DNA of 64,000 nucleotides from positions 208,762-272,761 of the forward strand of contig BPAJ01000001.1 of the NCBI GenBank assembly GCA_019652555.1, read 5' to 3'. Position 1 is the first letter of the stretch. Every line of letters begins with the position of its first letter. Below the pieces are notes generated by a model. The model saw nothing but the letters and a program-made list of their open reading frames with translations, searched no databases and was not told where the DNA came from. This document shows positions 37,942 through 48,036 of the stretch, piece after piece. The position numbers and the translations under genes were made by a program. This DNA is from Gammaproteobacteria bacterium. GTDB lineage: Bacteria; Pseudomonadota; Gammaproteobacteria; Magnimaribacterales; AG-339-G14.

Positions 37942-38872
37942 GACCATAAAGCTAGCTAATCCTAGAGGCTTTTGTGCCGGGGTAGATAGGGCAATAGATA
38001 TCGTAAATATTGCTTTGGATAAGTTTGGACCTCCTGTTTATGTAAGGCATGAAGTTGTTCACAATCGAAAAGTTGTGCAAGACCTAAAAATTCGTGGAGC
38101 TAGATTTGTTGATAATCTTGATGAGGTTCCAGAAGGATCTGTCACAATATTTTCAGCTCATGGGGTATCTGAAAAAGTAGAATCGCAAGCAAAAAAATAT
38201 AATTTAAATTTTTTTGACGCTACTTGCCCACTTGTTACTAAAGTACATATGGAAGTCATTAAATATGCTCAACAAGGAAGAGACGTCATCATGATTGGAC
38301 ATAAAAATCATCCTGAAGTTGAGGGAACTCTTGGCAGGTTTCCAAGTGAAAGTTCAGGAAAAATATATCTCGTTGAAGATGAAAAGGATGCTCAAAATTT
38401 AAATATTTCTCAGCCCTCTAATTTGGCTTTAGTAACTCAGACAACTCTTTCGGTAGATGACACGAAGCAGATCATTGAAATACTCAAAAAAAGATTTCCC
38501 AAAATAAAATCACCAAATGCAGATGATATTTGTTATGCAACACAAAATAGACAAGATGCTGTAAAGCAGCTTGCTTTAGAGACAGACTTTATAATTGTTG
38601 TTGGTTCCGAAAATAGCTCAAATTCAAATCGATTGAAGGAACTAGCAGAACTCATGGGAACGGAATCATGCTTGGTAGACCATGTTTCGCAACTTTCTGA
38701 AGACTCTTTGAAAAACATTAGTAAATTAGGAATCACATCAGGAGCTTCAGCTCCTGAAGAACTCGTCAAAGAAATAATTTCTTATTGCAAAGGTTTTGGG
38801 TTTTCTATAGTTGAAGAAATCCAAGGCCTTAAAGAAAATATATCCTTCAAACTTCCAAAAGAGCTTAGATGA
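37931..38872 (+). CDS. ispH: 4-hydroxy-3-methylbut-2-enyl diphosphate reductase
   Basis: IspH is the [4Fe-4S] enzyme that makes IPP and DMAPP in the last MEP step. Ligand cysteines lie in [11 protein letters not shown] (about 12), [11 protein letters not shown] (about 97) and [10 protein letters not shown] (about 198). The ATG at 37931 gives 313 residues and the expected [18 protein letters not shown] start; the upstream codons at 37904 would be inside lspA. With ispG at 13816 the window holds both cluster enzymes of the pathway. It overlaps the next gene by 4 bases. Confidence 0.97.
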   Translation: MQSKTIKLANPRGFCAGVDRAIDIVNIALDKFGPPVYVRHEVVHNRKVVQDLKIRGARFVDNLDEVPEGSVTIFSAHGVSEKVESQAKKYNLNFFDATCPLVTKVHMEVIKYAQQGRDVIMIGHKNHPEVEGTLGRFPSESSGKIYLVEDEKDAQNLNISQPSNLALVTQTTLSVDDTKQIIEILKKRFPKIKSPNADDICYATQNRQDAVKQLALETDFIIVVGSENSSNSNRLKELAELMGTESCLVDHVSQLSEDSLKNISKLGITSGASAPEELVKEIISYCKGFGFSIVEEIQGLKENISFKLPKELR

Positions 38873-40110
38873 GAAGTGACATAGCAATTATCGGAGCTGG
38901 TATCGCTGGCATAACAACAGCATACGCACTTGCTAAAAAAGGTCACAAAGTTACTTTAATTGATTCCAGAAGATATCCTGCAATGGCAACTAGTTATGCT
39001 AATGGAGGTCAACTAAGTGCGAGTAATTCCGAAACTTGGAATACTACAAAAAACATACTTAACGGAATTAAGTGGATGTTCAAGAAAGATGCACCGCTTC
39101 TTTTTAATCCTTCGCCTAGTATTCAAAAATATAAGTGGATGATTGGTTTTCTTTTAGCTACATTTAATGGCAAACATAAATCTAATACCCAGCAAACTAT
39201 CGAGTTAGCCAAAAGAGCCAGAGAAATATACTTTGATATAGCAGACTCTGAAGGCATTAAGTTTGATCTTTTAAAGAAAGGTATTCTTCATTTTTATAAT
39301 GACGAAAAAGAATTTAGTTCTGCAGCAGACAAAGCTTCTTGGCTAGATCAGGAAGGCATGGAATGGGAGGCTTTATCTTTGGATGAAATTGAAGATTTGG
39401 AACCTGCATTCAAGTCTGCGAGCAACGAAAAGAAAATAGTCGGGGGAATTTATACAAAATCCGATGCAAGTGGTGATATCCATAAATTTTGTACTAACAT
39501 GATTAAAACCCTGGAAGAAAAATATGGTGTGGAAACTTTTTTTAATACCGAAATAGAAACAATCTACAAGGACAAAGATAAAGTAATTCTTTCTGCGACA
39601 GATCAAGCCAATTCAAAAGGATATGTTTTCGATCAAGTGGCAGTTTGTGCTGGCGTTGAAACTCAAAAGTTTGCAGATATATTAGGTGATGGCATGAGGG
39701 TTTATCCTGTCAAAGGTTATAGTGTGACGATCTATCTCGACGACATGATTTCTCAACAAGCTGCACCTCAGGTTTCTTTATTGGATGATCCAGTAAAAAT
39801 TGTTTCCAGCAGGCTTGGTAATAGACTTAGGGTTGCAGGAACTGCAGAATTGGCTGGGAAAAATAAAGATATCAGACAAGATAGAATTCGTCCTTTGCTT
39901 AATTGGGTAAGAGAATATTTTCCTTCTGTAAGCACGGAAAACTATACGCCCTGGGCTGGTTTGAGACCTATGACACCTGACATGATGCCTTTAATATTTG
40001 AGAGTAAAGTTAAGGGTATATTTTACAATACGGGACATGGTCACTTAGGTTGGACTTTAGGCGCAGCTACTGGCGAAATATTGGCTGAAAAGATGGGAAA
40101 TGATCAATAA
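38869..40110 (+). CDS. dadA: D-amino-acid dehydrogenase (DadA-like)
   Basis: This 413-residue FAD-dependent DAO-family protein begins IAIIGAGIAGITTAYALAKKGHKVTLID, a classical FAD loop, with YANGGQLSASNSETW near residue 45 as in DadA, and ends with WAGLRPMTPDMMPLI and NTGHGHLGWTL. DadA oxidises D-alanine and other D-amino acids to keto acids and passes electrons to the respiratory chain. Location next to ampD and an AmpG-like permease suggests a role in using cell-wall-derived D-amino acids; that link is inference. No alanine racemase gene is next to it. Confidence 0.88.
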   Translation: MRSDIAIIGAGIAGITTAYALAKKGHKVTLIDSRRYPAMATSYANGGQLSASNSETWNTTKNILNGIKWMFKKDAPLLFNPSPSIQKYKWMIGFLLATFNGKHKSNTQQTIELAKRAREIYFDIADSEGIKFDLLKKGILHFYNDEKEFSSAADKASWLDQEGMEWEALSLDEIEDLEPAFKSASNEKKIVGGIYTKSDASGDIHKFCTNMIKTLEEKYGVETFFNTEIETIYKDKDKVILSATDQANSKGYVFDQVAVCAGVETQKFADILGDGMRVYPVKGYSVTIYLDDMISQQAAPQVSLLDDPVKIVSSRLGNRLRVAGTAELAGKNKDIRQDRIRPLLNWVREYFPSVSTENYTPWAGLRPMTPDMMPLIFESKVKGIFYNTGHGHLGWTLGAATGEILAEKMGNDQ

Positions 40111-40630
40111 AGAAGGTTGGCTTACAAAAGCGGAAAAACATATATCTCCAAACTTTGATCAAAGACCAAAAAATTCTGAGATAAAACTAATCGTTATTCA
40201 CAACATTAGCTTGCCCCCAGAAAACTTTGCGCCTGAAAATGTCAAAAAATTCTTCAAAAACGAACTTGATTTCGAGTCTCATGAGTTTTTTCATGAGATA
40301 AGAGGCCTAAAAGTATCTAGCCACTTTGTAATTGATCGAACAGGGAAAATTTATCAATTCGTTTCGGTTTATGACAGGGCATGGCACGCTGGCGCATCTT
40401 CTTTTAAAAACCAAGAAAATTGTAATGATTTTTCATTAGGCATTGAACTTATTGGCAGTGACAATGCTCCCTTTGAAGATAATCAATATGATTCTTTAAA
40501 TAAGCTTATTGAAATTCTTTGCAGTTCTTTTCCGGAGATAAAAAAAGAGAATATCGTAGGCCATTCTGAAATAGCACCAGACAGAAAGACTGACCCAGGA
40601 CCCTTTTTTGATTGGTCGAAGATAAGATAA
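40100..40630 (+). CDS. ampD: 1,6-anhydro-N-acetylmuramyl-L-alanine amidase AmpD
   Basis: AmpD removes peptides from anhydromuropeptides in peptidoglycan recycling. The 176-residue amidase_2 domain has zinc ligands in IVIHNISLPP (about 33), the AWHAGAS motif (about 95) and VGHSEIAPDRKTDPGPFFDW (about 155-172), where the second His and Asp bind zinc. No signal peptide is present, as expected for cytosolic AmpD. It overlaps the dadA-like gene by 11 bases. An AmpG-like permease follows after yajQ. Confidence 0.95.
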   Translation: MINKEGWLTKAEKHISPNFDQRPKNSEIKLIVIHNISLPPENFAPENVKKFFKNELDFESHEFFHEIRGLKVSSHFVIDRTGKIYQFVSVYDRAWHAGASSFKNQENCNDFSLGIELIGSDNAPFEDNQYDSLNKLIEILCSSFPEIKKENIVGHSEIAPDRKTDPGPFFDWSKIR

Positions 40631-40639
40631 AATAGCTTT

Positions 40640-41122
40640 ATGCCATCTTTTGATATTGAATCCAAAATTGATAACCATGAGTTATCAAATGCAATAGACC
40701 AAACTAATAGAATTATCACTAATAGATACGACCTTAAAGATGCAAACGCCAATGTGTCTTTGCAAGAGAACGAAATTAAAGTTTCTGCTAATGAGTCCTT
40801 TCAATTGGATCAAATTATCCCAATTCTCAAAGAAAATTTAAGTAAACGTAAAATTGATTTAAAAAGTTTAAAAATAGGCGAGACTCAAGAAGCCAACAAT
40901 TCAGCCTCACTAAATATTGAACTTGTTCAAGGTATTTCGAGTGAAATAGGAAAAGAAATTAATGCACTTATAAAATCAAAAAAAATGAAAGTACAGAGCT
41001 CTATTCAAGGAGACTCCGTAAGAGTTTCTGGAAAGAAAAGAGATGATCTTCAAGCTGTAATCACATTAATAAAAGAACAAAACTTCAATATTCCTCTTCA
41101 ATTTCAAAATTTTAGAGACTAA
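40640..41122 (+). CDS. yajQ: YajQ family nucleotide-binding protein
   Basis: This 160-residue protein opens PSFDIESKIDNHELSNAIDQ and ends with LPLQFQNFRD-like residues, the ends that define YajQ (DUF520). It has two ferredoxin-like domains. Homologues bind cyclic di-GMP in Xanthomonas and Pseudomonas and have also been described as RNA or tRNA binding; the role here is open. It sits between ampD and the AmpG-like gene with short gaps. Confidence 0.94.
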   Translation: MPSFDIESKIDNHELSNAIDQTNRIITNRYDLKDANANVSLQENEIKVSANESFQLDQIIPILKENLSKRKIDLKSLKIGETQEANNSASLNIELVQGISSEIGKEINALIKSKKMKVQSSIQGDSVRVSGKKRDDLQAVITLIKEQNFNIPLQFQNFRD

Positions 41123-41125
41123 AAA

Positions 41126-42406
41126 ATGACTTTTATAGATTCTTTGAGGAATTATTTAAGTCCTCAAATTTTAGTAATTTTATGCTTGGGTTTCATTTCT
41201 GGGGTCCCTTATGGGGTCCTAATGGATCCCTTGAACTACTGGTTATCAGAAGAGGGTATTGAAAAATCTACTATTGGTCTGCTTTCTTTGGTTTTTTTAA
41301 TTTATTCCTTAAAAGTATTTTGGGCCCCTTTAGTAGATCGTTTAAAAATACCAAGACTTCATAGGTTAGGACAAAGAAAATCGTGGTTGTTTTTATCTCA
41401 GTTTGTAACTGGTCTAATCATATTATCAATAAGTTTTGTTGAGCCTAAAGAAAGTTTAAATATCTTTGTATATTTGATTCTTGCAATTGGGTTTTTTTCT
41501 GCTACGCAAGACATATGTGCTGACGCATTAAGAATAGAACTTGTCGAAAAAAGAGAGTTAGGTGAGGCATCAGCAGTTTTTGTTATTGGTTGGAGAATCG
41601 GAGCTATTTTGCTTTCCGGGGTAGCAACTTTTTACTTAGCTGAATTTTTTGGATGGAATTTTGCTTATCAAATGATTGGCATAATTGTAATCTTTTTGTC
41701 TTTTATTTTTCTAATCCTCATAAAAGAGCCAACCAGAGAGATTAGACCGCCAAAAGATTTTTTTAAGGAACCTCTTGGATGGTTTGAAGATTCTTTTTTA
41801 GCTCCTTTAAAAGATCTTTATTTAAGATATAAGAACCATCTATTGCTGTTACTTCTTTTAATATTTACTTATCGACTGAGCGATATGTTTTTAGGTCCAA
41901 TGGCTATGCCGTTCTACAGAGAAACAGGATTTACAAAAATTGAAGTTGCTGAAATAACTAATTTTTATGGACTTATCATGACCATCTTGGGCGGTCTATT
42001 TGCTGGAGCTTCAGTCTATCGTTTTGGCCTTTCAAAAAACTTGGTTGCAGGAGCCATTCTAACTCCTTTAACAAATCTGCCTTTTATATATCTAAACATG
42101 ATTGGTCATGATGTAAATTTCCTGATAGTGACGATCACTTTAGATAACTTTACTCAGGGATTTGTGAATGTGATGGGCGTTACTATTCTCGGTACCATTG
42201 TTTCGAAAAGTTTTACCGCAACACAGTTTGCTTTTTTAGTGGCATTGGTTTCAGTGCCTCCAAGGATTGTTTCAGGAGGTTCAGGAATAATTGTCGATAA
42301 TATGGGGTTTCATGAGTTTTTTATTATTTGCGCTTTACTTGGAATTCCGGCAATTATTTTCTCCATAATGGCCCATAAAAGAAGACAGGAACTGGGTTTT
42401 GAATAG
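41126..42406 (+). CDS. ampG: AmpG-like muropeptide MFS permease
   Basis: This 426-residue protein has about twelve transmembrane helices. Its start (PQILVILCLGFISGVPYGVLMDPLNYWL) and the following KVFWAPLVDRLKIP and ATQDICADALRIE motifs are typical of AmpG, which imports GlcNAc-anhydromuropeptides. Being three bases after yajQ and close to ampD supports a cell-wall recycling job. The end overlaps the VanZ-like gene by 8 bases. Confidence 0.87.
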   Translation: MTFIDSLRNYLSPQILVILCLGFISGVPYGVLMDPLNYWLSEEGIEKSTIGLLSLVFLIYSLKVFWAPLVDRLKIPRLHRLGQRKSWLFLSQFVTGLIILSISFVEPKESLNIFVYLILAIGFFSATQDICADALRIELVEKRELGEASAVFVIGWRIGAILLSGVATFYLAEFFGWNFAYQMIGIIVIFLSFIFLILIKEPTREIRPPKDFFKEPLGWFEDSFLAPLKDLYLRYKNHLLLLLLLIFTYRLSDMFLGPMAMPFYRETGFTKIEVAEITNFYGLIMTILGGLFAGASVYRFGLSKNLVAGAILTPLTNLPFIYLNMIGHDVNFLIVTITLDNFTQGFVNVMGVTILGTIVSKSFTATQFAFLVALVSVPPRIVSGGSGIIVDNMGFHEFFIICALLGIPAIIFSIMAHKRRQELGFE

Positions 42407-42755
42407 AAGCCTATATTTAAATAGATGGTTAAATAGTTTTTATATTCTATTTTTAATTTCCTTATATTTATTTTTTGCTCCTTTCAAGGATGGTCCAGAA
42501 ATTTTTCCTCATACAGATAAAATTGGACATTTTTCTATTTTTTTCTTAATGACTGTCTTTTTAATATTCGGAAAATTAAAAAGGTATTACGCACTAATTT
42601 TCTGTATTTTATATGCTTTGTTTACTGAAATTGTTCAAACTTTTCTAAATTATAGAACCGGAAGTATTTTTGACTTTGTTTCAGACATTCTAGGTATAAC
42701 TTTTGCATTTTTTTTTGTTTTTTTCCTTGAAAAAAGAGCTAAAGAACATAGATAA
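42399..42755 (+). CDS. VanZ-like small membrane protein
   Basis: This 118-residue protein has about four transmembrane helices and the VanZ-family layout: short loop with DKIGHFSIFFLMT near residue 40, ALFTEIVQTFLNYRTGSIFDFVSDILG near 70-95. VanZ of the vancomycin cluster gives teicoplanin resistance, but most chromosomal family members have no known role. The start is TTG at 42399. Translation is probably coupled to the permease gene before it. Confidence 0.8.
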   Translation: MNRSLYLNRWLNSFYILFLISLYLFFAPFKDGPEIFPHTDKIGHFSIFFLMTVFLIFGKLKRYYALIFCILYALFTEIVQTFLNYRTGSIFDFVSDILGITFAFFFVFFLEKRAKEHR

Positions 42756-42769
42756 ATAAGTGTTGTGAA

Positions 42770-42799
42770 TTGAGCATTCGTTTAATAGAATGCGCATCT
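42770..42799 (+). promoter_or_regulatory. Candidate sigma-32 promoter with inverted repeat upstream of groES
   Basis: TTGAGC (42770-42775) and GCGCATCT (42792-42799) with about 16 bases between them resemble the heat-shock consensus (CTTGAAA and CCCCATNT). Between and overlapping them is an inverted repeat, GCATTC (42774-42779) and GAATGC (42788-42793). The standard CIRCE sequence is not present. A strong ribosome binding site AAGGAG (42821-42826) follows. Confidence 0.45.
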
Positions 42800-42833
42800 C
42801 ACATTTGTTTAGTTATTTTTAAGGAGTGCTAAT

Positions 42834-43127
42834 ATGAAATTTAATCCATTAGGAGACAAACTTCTTGTAAGAAGAAGTGAAGAGGAAGAAACCACTGCAG
42901 GAGGTATTGTTTTGCCTGGTTCTGCAGCTGAAAAGCCTTCCCAAGGTGAAGTGTTAGCTATTGGACCAGGAAGAGTTCTTGATTCAGGAGAAAAAGTTGA
43001 AGTTCCTGTAAGTGTCGGAGACACAGTTGTTTTTGGCCAATACGCAGGAAGCAACACTATAAAAGTCGATGGTGAAGAATTACTAATTCTCAGTGAAAGC
43101 GATCTTCTTGGAACGGTTTCCAAGTAA
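42834..43127 (+). CDS. groES: Co-chaperonin GroES
   Basis: This 97-residue co-chaperonin caps GroEL. It shows [12 protein letters not shown] at the start, the mobile loop [15 protein letters not shown] (about 17-31) and [22 protein letters not shown] near the end. AAGGAG lies seven bases before the ATG. groEL follows after 33 bases. Confidence 0.98.
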   Translation: MKFNPLGDKLLVRRSEEEETTAGGIVLPGSAAEKPSQGEVLAIGPGRVLDSGEKVEVPVSVGDTVVFGQYAGSNTIKVDGEELLILSESDLLGTVSK

Positions 43128-43157
43128 ACAATTACATATTTTTTTAATACGAGGTAA

Positions 43158-44804
<1,647 letters not shown>

Positions 44805-44819
44805 AAATCTTCTGTTGAA

Positions 44820-44852
44820 AAAAAAGAGGCCATGTTAGGCCTCTTTTTTTTA
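44820..44852 (+). terminator. Rho-independent terminator of groESL
   Basis: AAAAAGAGGCC (44821-44831) pairs with GGCCTCTTTTT (from 44838) around a six-base loop ATGTTA, and the right arm runs into a stretch of Ts ending near 44851. It lies 16 bases after the groEL stop. This is the best intrinsic terminator in the window. Confidence 0.9.
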
Positions 44853-44897
44853 TTTTACGGTTTTAGAATATAATAAAGCTTTAAAGAGGGAGATCTA

Positions 44898-45581
44898 ATG
44901 GAAATAGAACTATATTTATACAATGTCCTAGTGAGATGGGGACACATCTTAGTTGGTATAGCCTGGATAGGGCTTTTATATTATTTTAATTTTGTGCAAA
45001 CAGAATATGTAAAAGTCGCAGATCCTGATGCTAAAGCAGATGTTATGAAAAAATTAGCACCCAATGCGCTTTGGTGGTTTAGATGGGCTGCTTTTTTAAC
45101 TTTTTTAACAGGTTTATATCTTTTGTATGTTCAAGAACGAGCAATTACAACAGCTATAACTTTAGGGTCATTAATGGGGATCATCATGATGTTAAATGTT
45201 TGGGGAATCATTTGGCGTAATCAAAAGATTGTTATCGGCCTTAAAGAAGGAGATGCAGCGGCTGCTGGTGCTAAAGCCGGTCTGGCCTCAAGGACAAATA
45301 CTTTACTTTCTTTGCCAATGCTTTATTTCATGGTTTCTTCAGCTCATGGTGGAACGGCATCTTACCCAAAATCGTATCTTTTAATTGATCAATCTGCTGC
45401 GGGGGGACCCATTGCAGGTTATTTAGGTTATGATTTTTGGATTGTAGTAGCTGCGGTTCTTTTAATTGAGTTGAATGCAATTTATGGAAAAATGTTTCCT
45501 GTAATTGCTTCCGTGAGATCAGTTATAACTTCAAGCTTTATCTTAACTATTATTTTTTCTGGCTTAGTTTTTTATATCTAA
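44898..45581 (+). CDS. PuuD-like membrane protein (urate oxidase N-terminal-type domain)
   Basis: This 227-residue protein has about six to seven transmembrane helices. The N-terminus RWGHILVGIAWIGLLYYFNFVQ and the WWFRWAAFLTFLTG segment resemble the membrane domain of bacterial urate hydroxylase PuuD. The cytochrome c domain present in full-length PuuD is missing. RWGHI and SSAH histidines could bind heme, which is inference. Proteins of this size are common in marine bacteria and have no firm function. A TATAAT word at 44869-44874 and AGGGAG before the ATG suggest its own transcription after the groESL terminator. Confidence 0.7.
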   Translation: MEIELYLYNVLVRWGHILVGIAWIGLLYYFNFVQTEYVKVADPDAKADVMKKLAPNALWWFRWAAFLTFLTGLYLLYVQERAITTAITLGSLMGIIMMLNVWGIIWRNQKIVIGLKEGDAAAAGAKAGLASRTNTLLSLPMLYFMVSSAHGGTASYPKSYLLIDQSAAGGPIAGYLGYDFWIVVAAVLLIELNAIYGKMFPVIASVRSVITSSFILTIIFSGLVFYI

Positions 45582-45582
45582 G

Positions 45583-46863
45583 TTAATCATCGCTGAGTTC
45601 TTCATCTTCTTGTTCGATTTGAAGAACTCTTGCGATTTTAATCATATTATTTCTAATCAATACAGTTTCGATAGCGTAATTTTCTATTTCTATTTTGATA
45701 TTGTTTTCAGGAATCGTTTCAACTTGATCAATAATTAATCCATTCAAGGTTTTAGCTCCATTTATTGGAAGCTGCCAATTTAGTTTTTTGTTTAGCTCTC
45801 TCAAAGGGATCGAAGCATCAATTAAATAACTTCCATCTTTTTGCTCCATAATTTCTACGGTCTCTCTATCGATATCCGTAGCAAGCTCACCAACAATTTC
45901 TTCAAGGACGTCTTTGATTGTAACCAGTCCTTTAACAGAACCATATTCGTCAATGATTACAGCAACTGTCTTTTTATTTTTTTGAAAATTGAAAAGTTGT
46001 GTGCTTAAAGGAGTATTTTCTGGAATAAAATAAGCTTCATCTAAAGATTCAATTAAACTTTCAATTGATTTGTCTTCATTTGAAAGAAAAGAAGTGATTC
46101 CATAAAGATCTATAACTCCTCTTAGATCGTCAAGAGATTCATTATAGACAGGCAAAAAATCTTTTTGATTATTTTGAAGATTACTCAGAATATTTTCTAT
46201 TGGTTGATTTATATCTATTCCAATTACTTCACTTCTTTGTGTCATGACCTCATCTACAGAAACTTTATCTAGCTCCAAAACACTGATTAACATGTCTTGA
46301 TATTTCTTTGGAATTAAATCTCCAGAGTTTTCCAAAACACTCTTTAACTCTTCAGGCGATAAATCTTCATTGATTGTTGTTTCTTTTGTTCCCAATAGCC
46401 TCATAAAAAAGTTTGAAAAGAAATTAACAAATAAAACCAAAGGTCTGAGTATTTTTTGCAAGTATTTAAGGATTAGAGATGCTGGAAGAGCAACTTTTTC
46501 TGAATTCAATGCTGCAAAAGTCTTCGGAGTGATTTCAGCGAATACTAAAATTATCAAAGTTAGGACAATAGAACCAATTACAACGCCACTATCTCCAAAT
46601 AAATTTAAACAAAGGACAGTCGTTAGCGAAGCTGCAAGAATATTTACAAAATTATTACCTATGAGAATAACACCAAGTAATCTATCGGGTCTTTTTAAAA
46701 GTTTGTCAGCTCTAATGGCTCCTTTATCGTTTTCCTTAACCAAATGTTTAAGACGATACCTATTTAAAGACATCATAGCCGTTTCTACTCCAGAGAAAAA
46801 AGCAGAAAGAAATAGCAGAAAAACGATGCTTGAAAAGAGCATCCAGGGATTAACGTCAGCCAA
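45583..46863 (-). CDS. CorB/HlyC-CorC family CBS-domain membrane protein
   Basis: This 426-residue protein has an N-terminal DUF21 (CNNM) membrane domain with four hydrophobic segments (about 1-185), a CBS pair (about 200-335; MTQRSEVIGIDI, ALIDEYGSVKGLVT-like) and a C-terminal CorC/HlyC transporter-associated domain (about 345-415). Such proteins act in Mg2+ or Co2+ homeostasis. E. coli yfjD (corB) is close to ffh-rpsP in the same way; ypjD and ffh are missing here. It is divergent from rpsP and convergent with the PuuD-like gene (one-base gap). Confidence 0.9.
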   Translation of the reverse strand: MADVNPWMLFSSIVFLLFLSAFFSGVETAMMSLNRYRLKHLVKENDKGAIRADKLLKRPDRLLGVILIGNNFVNILAASLTTVLCLNLFGDSGVVIGSIVLTLIILVFAEITPKTFAALNSEKVALPASLILKYLQKILRPLVLFVNFFSNFFMRLLGTKETTINEDLSPEELKSVLENSGDLIPKKYQDMLISVLELDKVSVDEVMTQRSEVIGIDINQPIENILSNLQNNQKDFLPVYNESLDDLRGVIDLYGITSFLSNEDKSIESLIESLDEAYFIPENTPLSTQLFNFQKNKKTVAVIIDEYGSVKGLVTIKDVLEEIVGELATDIDRETVEIMEQKDGSYLIDASIPLRELNKKLNWQLPINGAKTLNGLIIDQVETIPENNIKIEIENYAIETVLIRNNMIKIARVLQIEQEDEELSDD

Positions 46864-46918
46864 TTGTAGGAATTATGTGAATTGTTTGCATTTTTTTACA
46901 ATTATAGGAAGGTTTTAC

Positions 46919-46946
46919 TTGAATACAAAATTAAATTACTTAGAAT
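46919..46946 (+). promoter_or_regulatory. Candidate sigma-70 promoter of the rpsP operon
   Basis: TTGAAT (46919-46924) and TAGAAT (46941-46946) are 16 bases apart. Transcription would start near 46953, about 13 bases before the rpsP ATG at 46966. The gap is shared with the divergent CorB-type gene. Confidence 0.45.
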
Positions 46947-46965
46947 ACCTCTCTCAAAGAGATTT

Positions 46966-48027
46966 ATGGTAACTATAAGACTAGCCAGAGGAGGCGCCAA
47001 AAAGCGTCCTTATTTTCATATCACAGTCGCGGATTCACGCAGAGCTAGAGATGGTAAATACATCGAAAGGGTAGGTTTTTTTAATCCAATAGCCTCAGCT
47101 CAAAATGACAGACTTAACATAGATCATGAAAGATTGGACTATTGGGTAAGCAAAGGAGCTCAAGTTACCGAGAGAGTAAAGACTTTGATAAAAGAGTCAA
47201 AACTTTCAACAGAAGATTTCAATCAATTAATTGCAAAGAAAGAAAAACTCAGGTTAGTGAAACTTGAAAAGAAAAAATCTTCAGCCTCTGAAGCAGATAC
47301 TGAAGAAAGTCCATCAGAAGGAGAAGAAGTCTCGGCTGAGACAGAAAATACAGAACCAAAAAGTACCAATAATAATAACCAATCAAACAATGAGGATAAT
47401 CTAATGGAAAAAACCGAAGATATTATCGATAAGGTTGCAGAAGGTACAAAAGACGTAGCCGAAGGCGCTGCTGAAGCTGTAACAGATGTAGCTGAAGGCG
47501 CAGTTAATGTTGCTGAAGAAGTAGTAGAAACTGCAGAAGATGTTGTTGAAGACGCTGCTAAAGCAGTAACAGATGTCGCTGAAGGAGCTGCTAATGTAGC
47601 TGGCGATGTTGTTGAGACCGCTGAAGATGTTGTTGAAGACGCAGTTGATGCCGTTAAAGATGTTGCCGAAGGTGCAGCTGATGTTGCTGGCGATGTTGTT
47701 GATACAGCAAAAGAAGTGGCAGGCGATCTTGCTGAAGGCGATGTTGTTGAAGCAGTAAAAGACGTAGCTGAAGGCGCAGTAGATGTTGCCGAAGACGTTG
47801 TCGAAACTGCAGTTGACGTAGCTGAAGATGCAGTTGAAGCAGTAAAAGACGTAGCTGAAGGCGCAGCTGATGTAGTTGAAGACGTTGTCGAAACTGCTGA
47901 AGATGTTGTTGAAGATGCAGTTGATGCTGTGAAAGATGTTGCTGAAGGCGCTGCTGATGCAGTCGGTGATGCAATTGATGCTGTCAAAGACGCATTCACA
48001 TCTGACGACTCTAAAGACGATAAATAA
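46966..48027 (+). CDS. rpsP: Ribosomal protein S16 with a long repetitive acidic C-terminal extension
   Basis: Residues 1-85 are a normal S16 ([37 protein letters not shown]), a 30S assembly protein of about 80-90 residues in relatives. The ATG at 46966 is chosen because an upstream in-frame start at 46882 would add 28 foreign residues. Here the frame continues to 353 residues: a Lys-rich helix, an acidic Ser/Glu/Asn linker (about 105-146), then six Val/Ala/Glu/Asp repeats of 29 residues and the tail TSDDSKDDK. There is no frameshift or stop between parts. An internal ATG at 47404 with GAGG eight bases upstream could make the tail as a separate 207-residue protein. First gene of rpsP-rimM-trmD-rplS. 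Confidence 0.93.
   Translation: MVTIRLARGGAKKRPYFHITVADSRRARDGKYIERVGFFNPIASAQNDRLNIDHERLDYWVSKGAQVTERVKTLIKESKLSTEDFNQLIAKKEKLRLVKLEKKKSSASEADTEESPSEGEEVSAETENTEPKSTNNNNQSNNEDNLMEKTEDIIDKVAEGTKDVAEGAAEAVTDVAEGAVNVAEEVVETAEDVVEDAAKAVTDVAEGAANVAGDVVETAEDVVEDAVDAVKDVAEGAADVAGDVVDTAKEVAGDLAEGDVVEAVKDVAEGAVDVAEDVVETAVDVAEDAVEAVKDVAEGAADVVEDVVETAEDVVEDAVDAVKDVAEGAADAVGDAIDAVKDAFTSDDSKDDK
47434..47970 (+). repeat. Six imperfect 87-base (29-codon) repeats in the rpsP extension
   Basis: Units begin at 47434, 47521, 47608, 47695, 47797 and 47884; the fourth has 15 extra bases (34 codons). The core reads [11 protein letters not shown] / A-x-A-V-x-DVAEG / AA-x-V-A-x-D, that is 11 + 11 + 7 residues. The pattern predicts a long acidic amphipathic helix of hendecad type, comparable in style to LEA or apolipoprotein-like 11-mers. 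Codon choice differs between units (GTA/GTT, GAA/GAC), so the protein pattern has outlasted nucleotide identity. Confidence 0.9.
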
Positions 48028-48036
48028 ATTATCAAG

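Noticed and set aside
42399..42755. VanZ-like gene as antibiotic resistance
   Set aside because: There are no other van genes; chromosomal VanZ-like proteins are widespread and of unknown role.
46882..46965. Longer N-terminus for S16 from an upstream in-frame start
   Set aside because: The extra 28 residues do not resemble S16, whose normal start [10 protein letters not shown] is at 46966.
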